Source: Streptomyces graminilatus
Lineage (GTDB): Bacteria; Actinomycetota; Actinomycetes; Streptomycetales; Streptomycetaceae
Reading direction: 5' to 3'
DNA: 60,285 nucleotides
NCBI RefSeq assembly: GCF_001418565.1
Contig: NZ_LIQQ01000032.1
Span: 1-60,285, forward strand
In this document: piece by piece, positions 17,200-24,897 of the stretch
How the letters are laid out: every line of letters starts with the position of its first letter
Position numbering within the stretch: position 1 is the first letter of the stretch
Made by a program: the position numbers and the translations under genes
Notes under the pieces: model-generated
Told to the model about the DNA's origin: nothing
Seen by the model: only the letters and a program-made list of their open reading frames with translations
Database searches by the model: none

Positions 17200-17804
17200 G
17201 GCGCGGCCTCCAGCAGCGGACGCAGCCGGGTGGCCTGGAGCCGCAGGGCCGCCGCCCGCGTCCACCCGCGCAGCACCGACATGGCGAGCAGCGCCGTCAG
17301 GGCGCCCACCACAACCCCGGCCAGCACGTCGTGGGGGTAGTGCGCGCCGACCCAGACCCGCGAGACCGCCATCGCACCGGCGGCCACCGCGGCGAACGAG
17401 CCGAGCCGGCGGGAGACGAACATCAGGGCGACGGCCGCAGCGGCGGCGATGGCCGCGTGGTTGCTGGGGAAGGACCAGTCGCCCGGCGCGGGACACGCCT
17501 CCAGCGTGGTCACCCGCAGGCTCTGGCAGGGCCGGTCCTCGCGCACCAGCGACTTCAGTGCCAGGTCCACCCCGAAGGCCACGACCACCACGAACGGCAC
17601 GGCGAGCGCCGTCACCGACGCCACCGCGCCCGCCCGCCGGGCGTGCCACCAGCCGATGGTCATGAGGACCGCGAACAGGGCGAGTCCGTACGTCGACCAC
17701 GCCGACGCGGCGTCGTCCAGCCAGGCGGGCGTGTGCCGGGCGAGGTCCACCACGTCGGTGTAGGCCTCGCCGTCGACCGGCGAACCGTTGAGAGCGAGAA
17801 TCAT
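17196..17804 (-). CDS. PAP2-family phosphatase (first of two)
   Basis: 202 residues with the PAP2 signature KSLVREDRP, FPSNHAAIA (Asn replacing the usual Gly) and SRVWVGAHYPHDVLAG. About five to six membrane helices. The ATG at 17802-17804 follows GAGGAGG and overlaps the stop of the DedA gene (ATGA). A lipid pyrophosphatase function is likely. Two diverged PAP2 proteins side by side, coupled to a DedA protein, point to lipid-carrier recycling rather than bulk phosphatidic acid turnover, but this is inferred from context. Confidence 0.87.
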   Translation of the reverse strand: MILALNGSPVDGEAYTDVVDLARHTPAWLDDAASAWSTYGLALFAVLMTIGWWHARRAGAVASVTALAVPFVVVVAFGVDLALKSLVREDRPCQSLRVTTLEACPAPGDWSFPSNHAAIAAAAAVALMFVSRRLGSFAAVAAGAMAVSRVWVGAHYPHDVLAGVVVGALTALLAMSVLRGWTRAAALRLQATRLRPLLEAAP

Positions 17805-18505
17805 CCGCGAGCCTCCTCGGCAGTGGCGGCAGCACTGGCGGCAGCCTTGGCGGCCCGGCGCGAGCGGTAGACCTCGGCGGCGACCGGAACGAGCGACAGC
17901 GCCACGATCACCGCCACCATCGGCAGCAGATATCTGTCCACGTTCGGTACGGAGGAGCCCAGCGCGTAGCCCGCCAGGGTGAGACCCAGGCTCCACACCA
18001 GCCCGCTGGCCACCTGCCAGACGGTGAACGTCCGCACCGGCACCCCGAGGGCGCCCGCCATCGGGTTCAGGACGGTGCGTACCACCGGAACGAAGCGGGC
18101 CAGGACGATCGCCTTCGCGCACCCGTAACGCTCCAGCAGCTCCTCCGTACGTCTCGCCCCCTCGTGCAGACGGGCCGAGCGGCTGCGGGCGAGCAGCGCG
18201 CCGCCCGCTCTTCGGCCCAGGAGATATCCGCACTGCGAACCCGCCAGCGCCCCCACCGCCGCCGTGACCAGGAGCGGGGCGAGCGACAGCTTCAGACCGT
18301 GGCTGTCGGTGCCGGTGCACAGCAGTCCGGCCGTGAACAGGAGTGAGTCGCCCGGGAGGAAGAAGCCGACCAGCAGCCCGGTCTCGGCGAACAGCACGAC
18401 GCCCACGCCGAGCACACCGAACGCGGCCAGCAGGGAACGGGCATCCAGCACATTGACGGCCAACTGCGACGATAGCTGTATGGCTGTGGTGGTCACCGAG
18501 ATCAT
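17801..18505 (-). CDS. DedA-family membrane protein
   Basis: 234 residues with the DedA core: ETGLLVGFFLPGDSLLFTAG, then RFVPVVRTVLNPMAGALGVPVRTF, and a final membrane segment. DedA proteins include the undecaprenyl phosphate flippase UptA, so translocation of a lipid carrier is a reasonable role. The ATG at 18503-18505 has AAGGGG upstream and is preferred to the TTG at 18520. First gene of the minus-strand operon; its promoter region is shared with the divergent BlaI gene and contains two palindromic boxes. Confidence 0.9.
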   Translation of the reverse strand: MISVTTTAIQLSSQLAVNVLDARSLLAAFGVLGVGVVLFAETGLLVGFFLPGDSLLFTAGLLCTGTDSHGLKLSLAPLLVTAAVGALAGSQCGYLLGRRAGGALLARSRSARLHEGARRTEELLERYGCAKAIVLARFVPVVRTVLNPMAGALGVPVRTFTVWQVASGLVWSLGLTLAGYALGSSVPNVDRYLLPMVAVIVALSLVPVAAEVYRSRRAAKAAASAAATAEEARG

Positions 18506-18538
18506 CGAGAGCCCCTTCAACGGACAACCGGCATCCGA

Positions 18539-18571
18539 CTACAATTCTGTAGACGGACTACTGAACTGTAG
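18539..18571. promoter_or_regulatory. Two tandem BlaI-type operator boxes in a divergent promoter
   Basis: CTACAATTCTGTAG (18539-18552) is a palindrome apart from its central bases, and CTACTGAACTGTAG (18558-18571) repeats the CTAC/GTAG arms 19 bp further on. The TACA/TGTA arms resemble BlaI/MecI operators. They lie between the DedA operon start (18505) and the BlaI start (18598), positioned to repress both directions. Confidence 0.75.
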
Positions 18572-18597
18572 ACGATATTGGGGTGAGGATCGTTCCC

Positions 18598-18978
18598 ATG
18601 ACCGACGAGACGGGCGCGAGGGACGAGAGGCGGCCGGCCGGTGAGCTCGAAGCCGCCGTCATGGCCGTGCTGTGGACCGCCGGAGCTCCGCTGACGCCCG
18701 GGAGGGTGCGGACCGGACTCGGGTCCGGGCTGGCCCGCACGACGGTGGCGACGATACTGACCCGTCTCCACGAGAAGGGCGTCGTCAGCCGGGAGCGGCA
18801 GGGCCGCGGCTATGCCTACGTCCCCGTGCAGGACGCCCCCGGTCTGACCGCCCGGCGCATGCACACCGAACTCGACCGGGACACCGACCGGGAGACGGTC
18901 CTGGCCCGCTTCGTCGCCCAGCTCAGCCCCGGCGACGAACAGCACCTGCGCCGGCTCCTGGAGGATGGCCTGCGATGA
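18598..18978 (+). CDS. BlaI/MecI/CopY-family transcriptional repressor
   Basis: 126 residues. The winged helix-turn-helix contains ELEAAVMAVLWTAGAPLTPG and ARTTVATILTRLHEKGVVSRE; the C-terminal helices for dimerisation follow (ARFVAQLSPGDEQHLRRLLEDG). The ATG at 18598 is preferred over GTG 18583 because GAGGAT precedes it. Its stop overlaps the ATG of the M56 peptidase gene, the standard BlaI-BlaR1 arrangement in which the protease cleaves the repressor. Operator boxes directly upstream support autoregulation and control of the divergent DedA-PAP2 operon. Confidence 0.92.
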   Translation: MTDETGARDERRPAGELEAAVMAVLWTAGAPLTPGRVRTGLGSGLARTTVATILTRLHEKGVVSRERQGRGYAYVPVQDAPGLTARRMHTELDRDTDRETVLARFVAQLSPGDEQHLRRLLEDGLR

Positions 18979-19907
18979 CCGCCCTGCTGCTGCTCGTACC
19001 GCTGGTCCTGCCCTTCCTCGCGCCCGCTCTGGCCCGCCGGACCCTCGACCGCCTGGCCCCCGCCAGCGCGCTCTGGATCGTCAGCGCCTCGGCCCTGGCC
19101 CTGGCCGGTGCCTGCGTCGCCGCGCTCGGAGCCCTGGTCCTGACCGGACTGCTCAAACTTCCGGCCCTCGCCGCTCTCGGTGAACTCGTCCACCCGCTGC
19201 GGACACCCGCGGACCGTCTCGTCGTCCCCGCCGCCGTCGCGGCCACCGGGGTGCTCACCCTCAGCGCCTGGACGCTTCTACGCTCGGTCCTCGTACAGGC
19301 CCGCGCCTTCCGCACCGCCCGCACCCAGGCCGACCGCCGTCCCGCCGCGGGCGACCTGTGCGTGGTCGATTCGCCCCACCCGGACGCGTACGCCCTGCCC
19401 GGACGGCCCCACCGCATCGTCGTCACCACAGCCATGCTGCGCAGCCTGGGACCTGCCGAGCGTGAAGCGCTGTTCGCCCACGAACGCGCCCACAACCGGG
19501 CCGGCCACCACTACTTCCTGGCCGCGGCCGAACTCGCCGCCCACTGCCACCCCGCCCTGCGCACCACCCGCGACACCATCCGGCTCGCCGCCGAACGGGC
19601 CGCCGACGAAGCCGCTGCCGTCGTCGTCGGCGACCGGCGGGTGCTCGCCACGGCCATCGCCCGTGCCGCGCTTGCCGGGCACGCCTCCCCGTCCACCCGG
19701 CCGGACTTCGCGCCCGCCGCGGCGACCGGCCCGGTCCCGCGACGCGTCGAGGCACTCCTCGCAGCCCCCGGGAAGCCCACGCGCCCCAACCGCCGTACGG
19801 CCTTCCTCCTCGTGGCCTGCACGATCCTGTCCGTCACCGCCGGAACGGTCGGCGTGGCCGACTTCCATCACGACGTCGAGATCGCCCAGGGCGAGGCGAG
19901 CCCCTGA
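18975..19907 (+). CDS. M56-family membrane metallopeptidase (BlaR1/MecR1-like, no sensor domain)
   Basis: 310 residues with about four membrane helices. The zinc site is HERAH at residues 169-173 (HExxH form), with EAAAV further on (ADEAAAVVV) supplying the third ligand. It is half the length of BlaR1 and lacks the extracellular penicillin-binding domain, as is usual for actinobacterial M56 proteins; the signal is therefore unknown. ATG overlaps the TGA of the BlaI gene (ATGA). It presumably inactivates BlaI when the envelope is perturbed. Confidence 0.9.
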   Translation: MTALLLLVPLVLPFLAPALARRTLDRLAPASALWIVSASALALAGACVAALGALVLTGLLKLPALAALGELVHPLRTPADRLVVPAAVAATGVLTLSAWTLLRSVLVQARAFRTARTQADRRPAAGDLCVVDSPHPDAYALPGRPHRIVVTTAMLRSLGPAEREALFAHERAHNRAGHHYFLAAAELAAHCHPALRTTRDTIRLAAERAADEAAAVVVGDRRVLATAIARAALAGHASPSTRPDFAPAAATGPVPRRVEALLAAPGKPTRPNRRTAFLLVACTILSVTAGTVGVADFHHDVEIAQGEASP

Positions 19908-19929
19908 CCGGGGAGATTCCGGGCGCGAC

Positions 19930-20170
19930 CGGCCATCGTGTACGTGCCCGGCCCGTCGCGTGTGTCCCGCCGTACGGTGAGCCGGGCGGCGACGGCCGGG
20001 TCGCGGGGGTGGTGACGACCAGGGCCGTGCCCTTCCGGTTCCGCCGTCGGCAGGGCGTCCAGGGCGCGGGTGCCCATGGTGTGCCGAGGCGGCCGGTGGG
20101 CTCTTCGGCGAGGATCAGGGGCGGTGCCCGCGCCGGCACGCGCGCCAGGGTCACCCGCCGGGCCGGTCGG
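19930..20170 (-). pseudogene. ABC-transporter ATPase fragment (LolD/MacB type)
   Basis: On the minus strand one frame gives RRVTLARVPARAPPLILAEEP followed by TGRLGT, clearly the segment after the signature motif through Walker B of an ABC ATPase. KGTALVVTT follows in that frame, and DPAVAARL lies in a neighbouring frame, showing at least one frameshift. Neither Walker A nor the rest of the transporter is present. A short relic left between the M56 gene and the next transporter. Confidence 0.65.
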
Positions 20171-20342
20171 CGCCCCGCACCAGCTTCCGCGTTGTGCGTC
20201 ACCATCGGCACCGCGCAGCCGTCCGCCGCCCGGTGCCGCAGCATTCGCGGCACCGGCTGCCCGGGCCCGGCTCACCCGGGAAGCGCGTGTTGCTCGTCCC
20301 CGTACGCGGGAAGGGGTCGGGAACGCGGCGGCCGACGAACCA

Positions 20343-21392
20343 TCAGGAACCAGCGGCCGAAGCCGGATCGGGATCGGGGCGGAGGCGGGTGACGACGCGG
20401 CTCGCGGCGGTTTTCTGCATGAGGCCGTAGGCCAGGACCGGTAGCAGCAGGTGGGGTTTGTCGGGCAGCGAGGCGGTGAGCAGGACCGCGCTCGCGCTGC
20501 TGTTGTTCATCCCGCAGGCGAGCGTCAGTGACGAGGCGGTGCCCGCCTCCAGCCGCAGGAAGCGGGCGGCGGCCCGGCCGAGGGCGAAGGACAGCAGACA
20601 GACCAGAGCGGCCACGGCCAGGGCGGCGGCGTACAGCAGGGGGCGTGGCCGGGTCAGGACCGAGCCGAGGGCGCCGCTGGCGTTGACGTAGGTCAGGAGC
20701 AACGAACCGGCCATGGCGAACGGCGTCACCGTGCTGACAAGACGTCCGAGCCGGCGGGCCGGGAGGGCGAGGGTGACCAGCAGGCCGGTGGCACAGGGCA
20801 GGACCACGGTGGTGAGGGCGAACCCGTCCCCGGCCGGCCCGGCGGTGGCGGCGAGCGTGTCGGCGTAGCCGCCGCTGAGCAGCGGCGACAGCGCCGCCAG
20901 CAGCAACGGGGTGGTGAGCGGGCTGAGCAGGGTGGAGGCCAGGACCAGGCCCACCATCGTCGGCTGGTCGCCGTCGCCCTTGTCGGTCCAGACGGTGGCC
21001 CCGGCGGCGACGGGCATCGCCACGACGAGGATCATCGCGGTGAGCAGTCCGCTGCCGCCGTCGGCGTCGGGTGTGCGCCGCAGCAGCAACGCCACGAACG
21101 GCACGACCGCGAGCGGGATCACCAGGTGCAGCACAAGCCCGGCGAGCAGCGCCTTCGGGTGCCGCAGCAGCCGGCCCAGCGCGCGCACGGGCACCTGGAG
21201 CCCGGCCGAGAACAGCACCAGGGACAGCAGGAGCGGTGCGGTGTGGAGGGTGAGGTGCGGCGGCGGCAGAGGTAAGGGGTGCGGGTGGCGCAGCCACAGA
21301 CCCGGTCCGGGCAGGAGCAGGGCGAGTACGTAGGCGAGGACGACGGCGCGGCCGAGCCGGTGCCGGAGCCAGGACGCGGCGCGGGTGTGCAT
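20343..21392 (-). CDS. Bile acid:sodium symporter family (SBF/BASS-like) transporter
   Basis: 349 residues, about ten hydrophobic helices. The N-terminal half has LVLFSAGLQVPVRAL, and the C-terminal half ACGMNNSSASAVLLTA, the pattern of broken-helix residues seen in BASS transporters. VAMPVAAGATVWTDKGDGD lies in the crossover region. Substrates in bacteria range from bile acids to pantoate and other organic anions; none can be assigned here. Divergent from the four-repeat membrane protein with only 91 bp between starts, so the promoters overlap. Confidence 0.72.
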   Translation of the reverse strand: MHTRAASWLRHRLGRAVVLAYVLALLLPGPGLWLRHPHPLPLPPPHLTLHTAPLLLSLVLFSAGLQVPVRALGRLLRHPKALLAGLVLHLVIPLAVVPFVALLLRRTPDADGGSGLLTAMILVVAMPVAAGATVWTDKGDGDQPTMVGLVLASTLLSPLTTPLLLAALSPLLSGGYADTLAATAGPAGDGFALTTVVLPCATGLLVTLALPARRLGRLVSTVTPFAMAGSLLLTYVNASGALGSVLTRPRPLLYAAALAVAALVCLLSFALGRAAARFLRLEAGTASSLTLACGMNNSSASAVLLTASLPDKPHLLLPVLAYGLMQKTAASRVVTRLRPDPDPASAAGS

Positions 21393-21483
21393 GCGTTCAT
21401 CGTGATCAGGCCGGGGGCAAAGCGCCGCGAAAGCCGCGCGGCGGTCAGGATGCGTTCAGGCAACCACTGGCAGCGTCCTGCCC

Positions 21484-22323
21484 ATGACCCATGAACTCGC
21501 AGAGACTCCCGGGGCCGTACCGGGCATGAGCGCCTCCGCCGGCCCCTCCCACCGACCGCGCTGGAACAAGGTTCCCGAGGTCACCGCCTACTTCTGGATC
21601 ATCAAGGTCCTGTGCACGACAGTCGGCGAGACCGCGGCCGACCTCCTCAGCGAGAAGGCCGGCCTGGGCCTGACCGGTGTGTCGGTCCTGATGAGCGCGC
21701 TGCTCGCGGTCGTCCTGGTCGTCCAGTTCCGTACGACCGCCTACCGCGCGGGCGTGTACTGGCTCGCCGTCGCCCTGATCAGCGTGGTCGGCACGCTGAT
21801 CAGCGACAACCTCACCGACAGGATGGGCGTCCCGCTGGAGACGAGCACCACGGTGTTCGCGCTGCTCCTCGCGGTCGTCTTCGTCGTCTGGTACCGGCGT
21901 GAGCGCACCCTGTCGATCCACAGCGTCGACTCCACGAGCCGTGAGTCGTTCTACTGGCTGGCGGTGCTGTTCACCTTCGCCCTGGGCACGGCGGCCGGTG
22001 ACCTGGTCTCCGAGCGGATGAACCTGGGCTACTGGCTCGCGGCGGTCCTGTTCGCCCTGGCCATCGCGGCCGTCGCGCTCGCCCACTTCGCCCTGGGGCT
22101 GGACGCGGTGTGGAGCTTCTGGATCGCCTACGTCCTCACCCGCCCGCTCGGGGCCTCGATCGGCGACTATCTCTCCCAGCCGACCGGCGACGGCGGGATC
22201 GGCCTGGGCACCGTCGTCACCAGCGCGCTGTTCCTGACGGTCATCCTCGGCCTGGTCGTCCATCTGGCGGTGACGCGCAAGGACGTCGTGGCGCCGCAGA
22301 GTGCGGTGCGGCAGGGGATCTGA
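21484..22323 (+). CDS. COG4705-type integral membrane protein with four internal repeats
   Basis: 279 residues. Four copies of one unit are visible at about residues 34-60, 90-115, 155-180 and 210-234. Each starts with an aromatic-rich helix (FWII, YWLA, YWLA, FWIA) and ends with a glycine and acidic-containing helix end (VGETAADLLS, VGTLISDNLTDRMG, LGTAAGDLVSERM, LGASIGDYLSQ). This pseudo-symmetry suggests a transporter or channel with conserved Asp/Glu in the membrane. Bacterial homologues are generally uncharacterised. No Shine-Dalgarno precedes ATG 21484; ATG 21490 or 21526 are alternatives. Confidence 0.7.
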   Translation: MTHELAETPGAVPGMSASAGPSHRPRWNKVPEVTAYFWIIKVLCTTVGETAADLLSEKAGLGLTGVSVLMSALLAVVLVVQFRTTAYRAGVYWLAVALISVVGTLISDNLTDRMGVPLETSTTVFALLLAVVFVVWYRRERTLSIHSVDSTSRESFYWLAVLFTFALGTAAGDLVSERMNLGYWLAAVLFALAIAAVALAHFALGLDAVWSFWIAYVLTRPLGASIGDYLSQPTGDGGIGLGTVVTSALFLTVILGLVVHLAVTRKDVVAPQSAVRQGI

Positions 22324-22340
22324 GCGGTTTGCGCTCGATC

Positions 22341-22373
22341 GGTGGGCGGGTGGTCACCGGCCATCCGCCCACC
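22341..22373. terminator. Bidirectional hairpin terminator
   Basis: GGTGGGCGGGTGG (22341-22353) pairs with CCATCCGCCCACC (22361-22373) with one G-T wobble and a 7-nt loop. It lies between the convergent four-repeat membrane protein and MATE genes. Confidence 0.8.
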
Positions 22374-22380
22374 TGTCGGT

Positions 22381-23802
22381 TCAGGCGGCCGACGCGGTCA
22401 GGTGCCCGGCGGTGGAGAGGGCGGTGCTGTAGCGGCGCAGCAGGAGTGCGGCGGTGGCGGCGAGGCCGGTGAGGAGGCCGAGCCAGATACCGAGGGTGTC
22501 CAGGTGGAGGGCGTACGCGAGCAGCCAGGCGGCGGGCAGTCCGACGGCCCAGTAGCCGATGAGGGTGATGCGGAACCCGCTCTTGGTGTCGTCGAGTCCG
22601 CGCAGGAGTCCGACGCCGATGTTCTGGGCGCAGTCGAAGAACTGGAGGAAGGCCGTGACGACCAGGAGCTGCGTCGCGATGGTGAGCGCCCGGTCGGAGC
22701 CGGTGTCCAGGAACGGCGCCAGTACGAGGCGCGGCACGGTGAGATACAGGATGCCGACGCCGGCCATGACGGCGGCGGCGCAGGTCAGTGCCGTGTTCTT
22801 GATGCGCCGGGCGCCGTCGTGGTTGCCGAGGGCGAGTTCGCGGCTGACGTTGATGGACGCCGCGTGGGAGAGCCCTACGGCCACCTGGAAGACGATGTAG
22901 ACGAGCTGGTTGACGGCGGTGTGCGCGGCCAGCGCGTCCGGGCCGAACGAGCCTGCCATGAGGGCGGTGACGGAGAAGAACCCGGCCTCCGAGCCGTAGG
23001 TGGCGGCGATCGGCACACCGAGGCCGAGGATCCGCTTGAGTACGGCCGGGTCGGTGCGGTTGATGTCGAGGGCGAGGAACGGGGCGAGTGCCCTGTCCTT
23101 CTTCGCGGAAAGATAGAGGGCGAGGAAGGACAGCAGGTAGACGGTGGACGTGGCGATGCCGACGCCCGTCAGTCCCAGGCGGGGCAGGCCGAACGTCCCG
23201 TGGATCAGGATCCAGTTGAGGCCCGCGTTCACGCCGATCGACACCACGGTGATCCGGAGCAGGGCCTGGGGGCGGCGCATGCCGACGGTGAACTGGCGTA
23301 CGGCCTGGAACCACAGGCAGGGCAGCAGGCCGGGGGCGAGCGCGAAGAGCATGTTCTGCGTGAGGTGGACGACGTCGGCGTCCTGGCCGAGCCAGGCCAG
23401 CGCCTGACCGAGCAGGATCATCAGCAGGGCTCCGGCGAGCCCGGCGAGCGTGGCGACGGCCAGGCCGGCGCGCACGATGGCCCGTACCTCGTCGTGTGCC
23501 GACTCGCGGGAGCGGCCCGAACCATCTGACGCATCCGGGTCAGTGCTGTCGGCCGACTGCTCGGCGCGGGCCGCGGCGGCGGCGACCTGGTTGCCGACGG
23601 AGGTGACGAGGCCGACGCCCATGGTGCGGATCTGGTTGAAGATCACGATGGCGAGGCCGCCGGCCGCGAGTTCGGTGGTGCCGAGCAGCCCCATCATCAC
23701 CGTGTCGGTGGTCGTGAGGGCCACCTGGGCGAGCTGGGTGAGGACGAGCGGCACGGCGAGCACACCGAGTGCGCGGCTGTCGCGGAGGAGGGTGGTCAGC
23801 AT
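22381..23802 (-). CDS. MATE-family efflux transporter
   Basis: 473 residues, twelve membrane helices, with the MATE fold starting VLAVPLVLTQLAQVALTTTDTVMMG and a second-half equivalent LGVPIAATYGSEAGFFSVTALMAGSFG. A hydrophilic Ser/Asp-rich loop (about residues 80-105) is longer than usual. Last gene of the iron-box-controlled minus-strand operon: its ATG lies 8 nt after the stop of the cysteine-synthase-like gene, with no own Shine-Dalgarno, so translation is probably coupled. Likely exporter of the compound made by the four preceding enzymes; this is inference from position. Confidence 0.9.
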   Translation of the reverse strand: MLTTLLRDSRALGVLAVPLVLTQLAQVALTTTDTVMMGLLGTTELAAGGLAIVIFNQIRTMGVGLVTSVGNQVAAAAARAEQSADSTDPDASDGSGRSRESAHDEVRAIVRAGLAVATLAGLAGALLMILLGQALAWLGQDADVVHLTQNMLFALAPGLLPCLWFQAVRQFTVGMRRPQALLRITVVSIGVNAGLNWILIHGTFGLPRLGLTGVGIATSTVYLLSFLALYLSAKKDRALAPFLALDINRTDPAVLKRILGLGVPIAATYGSEAGFFSVTALMAGSFGPDALAAHTAVNQLVYIVFQVAVGLSHAASINVSRELALGNHDGARRIKNTALTCAAAVMAGVGILYLTVPRLVLAPFLDTGSDRALTIATQLLVVTAFLQFFDCAQNIGVGLLRGLDDTKSGFRITLIGYWAVGLPAAWLLAYALHLDTLGIWLGLLTGLAATAALLLRRYSTALSTAGHLTASAA

Positions 23803-23810
23803 GTGGTGGT

Positions 23811-24839
23811 CTACCGGTTCCCGCGGAGTTTGGTGAGGAGTTCGTCGACTTCCCGCTCGGTGTCGGGGCTCAGCAGGTTCCGCTCGGCCATCCATTCGTC
23901 GTTGAAGACCGTGTCCATGTACTTCTCTCCGCCGTCGTTGATCAAGGCGACCATAGTGGTGCCGGGCGGCAGGTCGGACAGCCGGGCCAGGGCCTCGTGG
24001 ACGACGCCACCGGCCGAGCCGCCGATGAGCAGACCGGTACGGGCGACCGCCCGGCAGGTCGCGAAGGCCTCGACGTCGCCGACCTTGACGCCCTCGTCGA
24101 TCAGGTCGAAGTCGACCAGGGCGCCGATCGTCGCGCCCTCGGGCGTGCCGGTGCCGGACTGGTAGTAGTCGTGGGCGGGGCCGCCGAAGGCGATGGACCC
24201 CTTGGGCTCCACGCCGATGACGGTGAAGCCGGACATGAGCCTGCTCAGTTCGCGGCCGGTGCCGCACAGGGCTCCGCCGGTGCCGACGGCGCCGATCAGG
24301 ACGCCGATGTCACCGTCGAGCGCCTCGTGGAGTTCATGGGCCACGGGGAAGTAACCGACGCCGTTGGCGAGGTTGTTGTGCTGCTCGGTGAAGACGGTGT
24401 TGTCCTGGCCTCGGGCCATGTCCTCGGCGAGTTCCTCGCGGGCGGCGGTGGCCAGCTCCTCGGCGCCGTCGTCGACGACGTACACCAGTTCGGTGCCCAG
24501 CGCCTTCATGCCGCGCAGTTTGTCGGGGGCCGCGTGGTTGTCGACCACGGCGGTGAAGGTGTACCCGCGTTCGGCGGCGATCACCGACAGGCCCAGGCCG
24601 GTGTTGCCGGAGGTGGACTCGATGATGCGCCCTCCGGCCCGCAGTTCGCCCGCGGCTTCGGCGGCGTCGATCATGGCGCGGGCCATGCGGATCTTCGCGG
24701 TTCCGGTGGGGTTGAACATCTCCAGTTTCAGCAGCAGACGGCTGCCGGTCTCGGTGGTGGCGAGTTCCAGCAGAGGGGTGTAGCCGATGAGGTCGGATAT
24801 GCGGGAGACCACGGCGGGGCGCTGGAGAGCTCCAGGCAT
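23811..24839 (-). CDS. PLP-dependent cysteine-synthase-family enzyme, SbnA-like
   Basis: 342 residues, fold type II PLP enzyme. NPTGTAKIRMA holds the Schiff-base lysine, ESTSGNTGLGLS binds the PLP/substrate carboxylate, and GTGGALCGTG binds the phosphate. It resembles cysteine synthases and SbnA, which joins O-phospho-L-serine with L-glutamate to make the precursor of L-2,3-diaminopropionate. An ornithine-cyclodeaminase relative two genes away supports an SbnA/SbnB pair. CAGGAG lies 6 nt before the ATG. Plain cysteine or cystathionine synthesis is less likely given the iron-regulated operon, but cannot be excluded without the active-site comparison. Confidence 0.75.
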   Translation of the reverse strand: MPGALQRPAVVSRISDLIGYTPLLELATTETGSRLLLKLEMFNPTGTAKIRMARAMIDAAEAAGELRAGGRIIESTSGNTGLGLSVIAAERGYTFTAVVDNHAAPDKLRGMKALGTELVYVVDDGAEELATAAREELAEDMARGQDNTVFTEQHNNLANGVGYFPVAHELHEALDGDIGVLIGAVGTGGALCGTGRELSRLMSGFTVIGVEPKGSIAFGGPAHDYYQSGTGTPEGATIGALVDFDLIDEGVKVGDVEAFATCRAVARTGLLIGGSAGGVVHEALARLSDLPPGTTMVALINDGGEKYMDTVFNDEWMAERNLLSPDTEREVDELLTKLRGNR

Positions 24840-24897
24840 CGAATGCTCCTGTAAGGCAGCGGGCAGGGGGCGGAGGGTATTGGTGCGGGCGGTGGTG

